DNA of 30,931 nt, from the NCBI GenBank assembly GCA_002796205.1, contig PCWO01000031.1, positions 1 to 30,931 on the forward strand, read 5' to 3'. Source of the stretch: Candidatus Liptonbacteria bacterium CG11_big_fil_rev_8_21_14_0_20_35_14. GTDB taxonomy: Bacteria > Patescibacteriota > Minisyncoccia > UBA6257 > XYB1-36-10. This document shows positions 30,035 to 30,931 of this stretch, one piece after another. The notes below the pieces were generated by a model. It did no database searches. It had not been told where the DNA came from and saw only the letters and a list, made by a program, of their open reading frames with translations. The stretch's first letter is position 1, and each line of letters starts with the position of its first letter. Made by a program: the position numbers and the translations under genes.

Positions 30035-30931
30035 GTCGGCTACATTAAAACTAGTCTTTTCTGCATACAAAAGTCCGCCCACGCCTTTAAAAAAGGTAAA
30101 CGAGTCATTTCTCTTAAGAAAATCTGATAAATCAATATTGTGTTGTCTGACAATTTTTTCTATTTCAAAATCAGCCAAAGCTCCCGCCGATTCTGTATTA
30201 TCAATCCCATCGCTAGCTATAGAACATATAAGCCAATCATCCTCAAAATCCATATTTTTTTTAATATATTGTAGTCCTCCTAAAACCGCCTCCATATTTC
30301 TTCCCCCAACTCCATTTCCTTTAACATTTACAACTGTTTCGCCCCCCATCACCAAAACCTCGCCCTTTTTAACTTTAGATATTAAAGGTATTAAAATATC
30401 ACGAGCCTCGCCTGAAATAGTAGAGGAAACTAAACTAGAGGCTAAGCCAAGCTCATGAGCTTTTTCCATCATAGGGGTCAGAGCATCCTGATTACAGGCA
30501 AATAAAATATTTTTAACTTTATCAAAATACATGGGCTCTTTTGGAGTTTCTCTTAAATTAAAATTATGTGACACCAATCCATATTTACCTAATATTTTCT
30601 CCACCTCCTTTAAAGAACTTTTATCAAACATAGTCGGCCCACTGGCTACTAAACTTAAATGACTATCAACTAAATCTTCACCACACACATCGCAAGCTAT
30701 CAAACTTAAAACTGTCGCCGGATAAGCCAACCTCGCTAACCCTCCTCCCTTTAAATCACTTAGATGTTTTCTGACAATATTTAATTCCTCTATCGGAGCG
30801 CCCATACGACTCATATTTTTTATTATTAAAATAGAGTCCTGCATCTCATCGGGCGAGGAACAAAGAAGCGATGAACCACCACCAGTTATAAGTACAATCA
30901 ATAAATCACGCTTATCTAGCCTCTCAACCAA
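30011..30931 (-). CDS. Glycerate 2-kinase (MOFRL/DUF4147 family), N-terminus outside window
   Basis: Converts glycerate to 2-phosphoglycerate. The visible 307 codons hold most of the family: LITGGGSSLL near the start, NIVRKHLSDLKGGGLARLA, DVCGEDL, SGPTMF, and the MOFRL part with GGETVVNVKGNGVGGRNMEAVLGG and SDGIDNTESAGALAD. The last residues (FNVADLMFVMRV) match the usual TNVxDL end. The window edge (30931) is a leucine codon (TTG) inside the gene, not a true start, since about 100 residues of the family's N-terminus are missing. 2-Phosphoglycerate is the substrate of the enolase encoded nearby, which supports the assignment. Confidence 0.92.
   Translation of the reverse strand: MVERLDKRDLLIVLITGGGSSLLCSSPDEMQDSILIIKNMSRMGAPIEELNIVRKHLSDLKGGGLARLAYPATVLSLIACDVCGEDLVDSHLSLVASGPTMFDKSSLKEVEKILGKYGLVSHNFNLRETPKEPMYFDKVKNILFACNQDALTPMMEKAHELGLASSLVSSTISGEARDILIPLISKVKKGEVLVMGGETVVNVKGNGVGGRNMEAVLGGLQYIKKNMDFEDDWLICSIASDGIDNTESAGALADFEIEKIVRQHNIDLSDFLKRNDSFTFFKGVGGLLYAEKTSFNVADLMFVMRV

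Noticed and set aside
1..30931. CRISPR array, tRNA, rRNA, insertion sequence or prophage
   Set aside because: No spaced direct repeats of the right size, cloverleaf or rRNA-like sequence, transposase, integrase or phage structural gene was found on either strand.

Overview
This is AT-rich chromosomal DNA from a reduced bacterium. The genes are packed tightly, use the standard code (TGA ends several genes) and encode slightly shortened core proteins. The wording of several proteins (SerRS, LysRS, F-ATP synthase c subunit, a DHH phosphoesterase, a divergent enolase) points to Candidate Phyla Radiation (Patescibacteria), probably a Parcubacteria-like lineage. That placement is from recognition, not a search. 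No rRNA, tRNA, CRISPR, insertion sequence or phage module was seen.

Layout. 1-1119: cut-off RNase HI and a DHH phosphoesterase, minus strand. 1530-8907: a complete F-type ATP synthase operon on the minus strand (atpZ/I-B-E-F-H-A-G-D-C) ending in pgk. 9326-10951: pyrG, plus strand. 10970-11977: ychF, minus. 12568-13086: 3-methyladenine glycosylase, minus. 13139-15046: a GT-C type membrane glycosyltransferase, plus. 15744-20187: lemA-greA-lysS-serS-ftsQ, minus. 20326-22266: groES-groEL, minus. 22384-24148: rmuC and a nucleotidyltransferase-fold protein, minus. 24547-29642: three single-gene units for lower carbon metabolism (D-2-hydroxyacid dehydrogenase, enolase, PEP synthase), minus. 29703-30931: a small acidic helical protein and a cut-off glycerate 2-kinase, minus.

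The most unusual feature is a set of seven tiny orphan genes in the gaps between these operons: 1226-1474, 12220-12531, 15169-15690, 24275-24505, 25621-25728 and 27084-27242 on the plus strand, and 8987-9163 on the minus strand. Each is a single-gene unit with its own sigma70-type promoter (mostly TTGACA), a leader of roughly 25-50 nt, a purine-rich ribosome binding site in nearly every case a clear Shine-Dalgarno, and a strong hairpin terminator, usually shared with the convergent operon. Four encode small membrane proteins and three small soluble ones. The housekeeping genes lack Shine-Dalgarno sequences, and several look leaderless (TATAAT 5-8 nt before ATG). Two leaders (1226 and 24275) share a long similar stretch although their proteins do not look alike. 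This is the best candidate for an undescribed system, and its function cannot be read from the sequence.

Other points of note: the ATP synthase c subunit carries a two-carboxylate, Na+-type ion site; epsilon lacks its C-terminal inhibitory domain; one orphan gene contains a 24-bp perfect palindrome and a second 10-bp hairpin; another contains eleven 12-bp repeats encoding a glycine-zipper membrane region.
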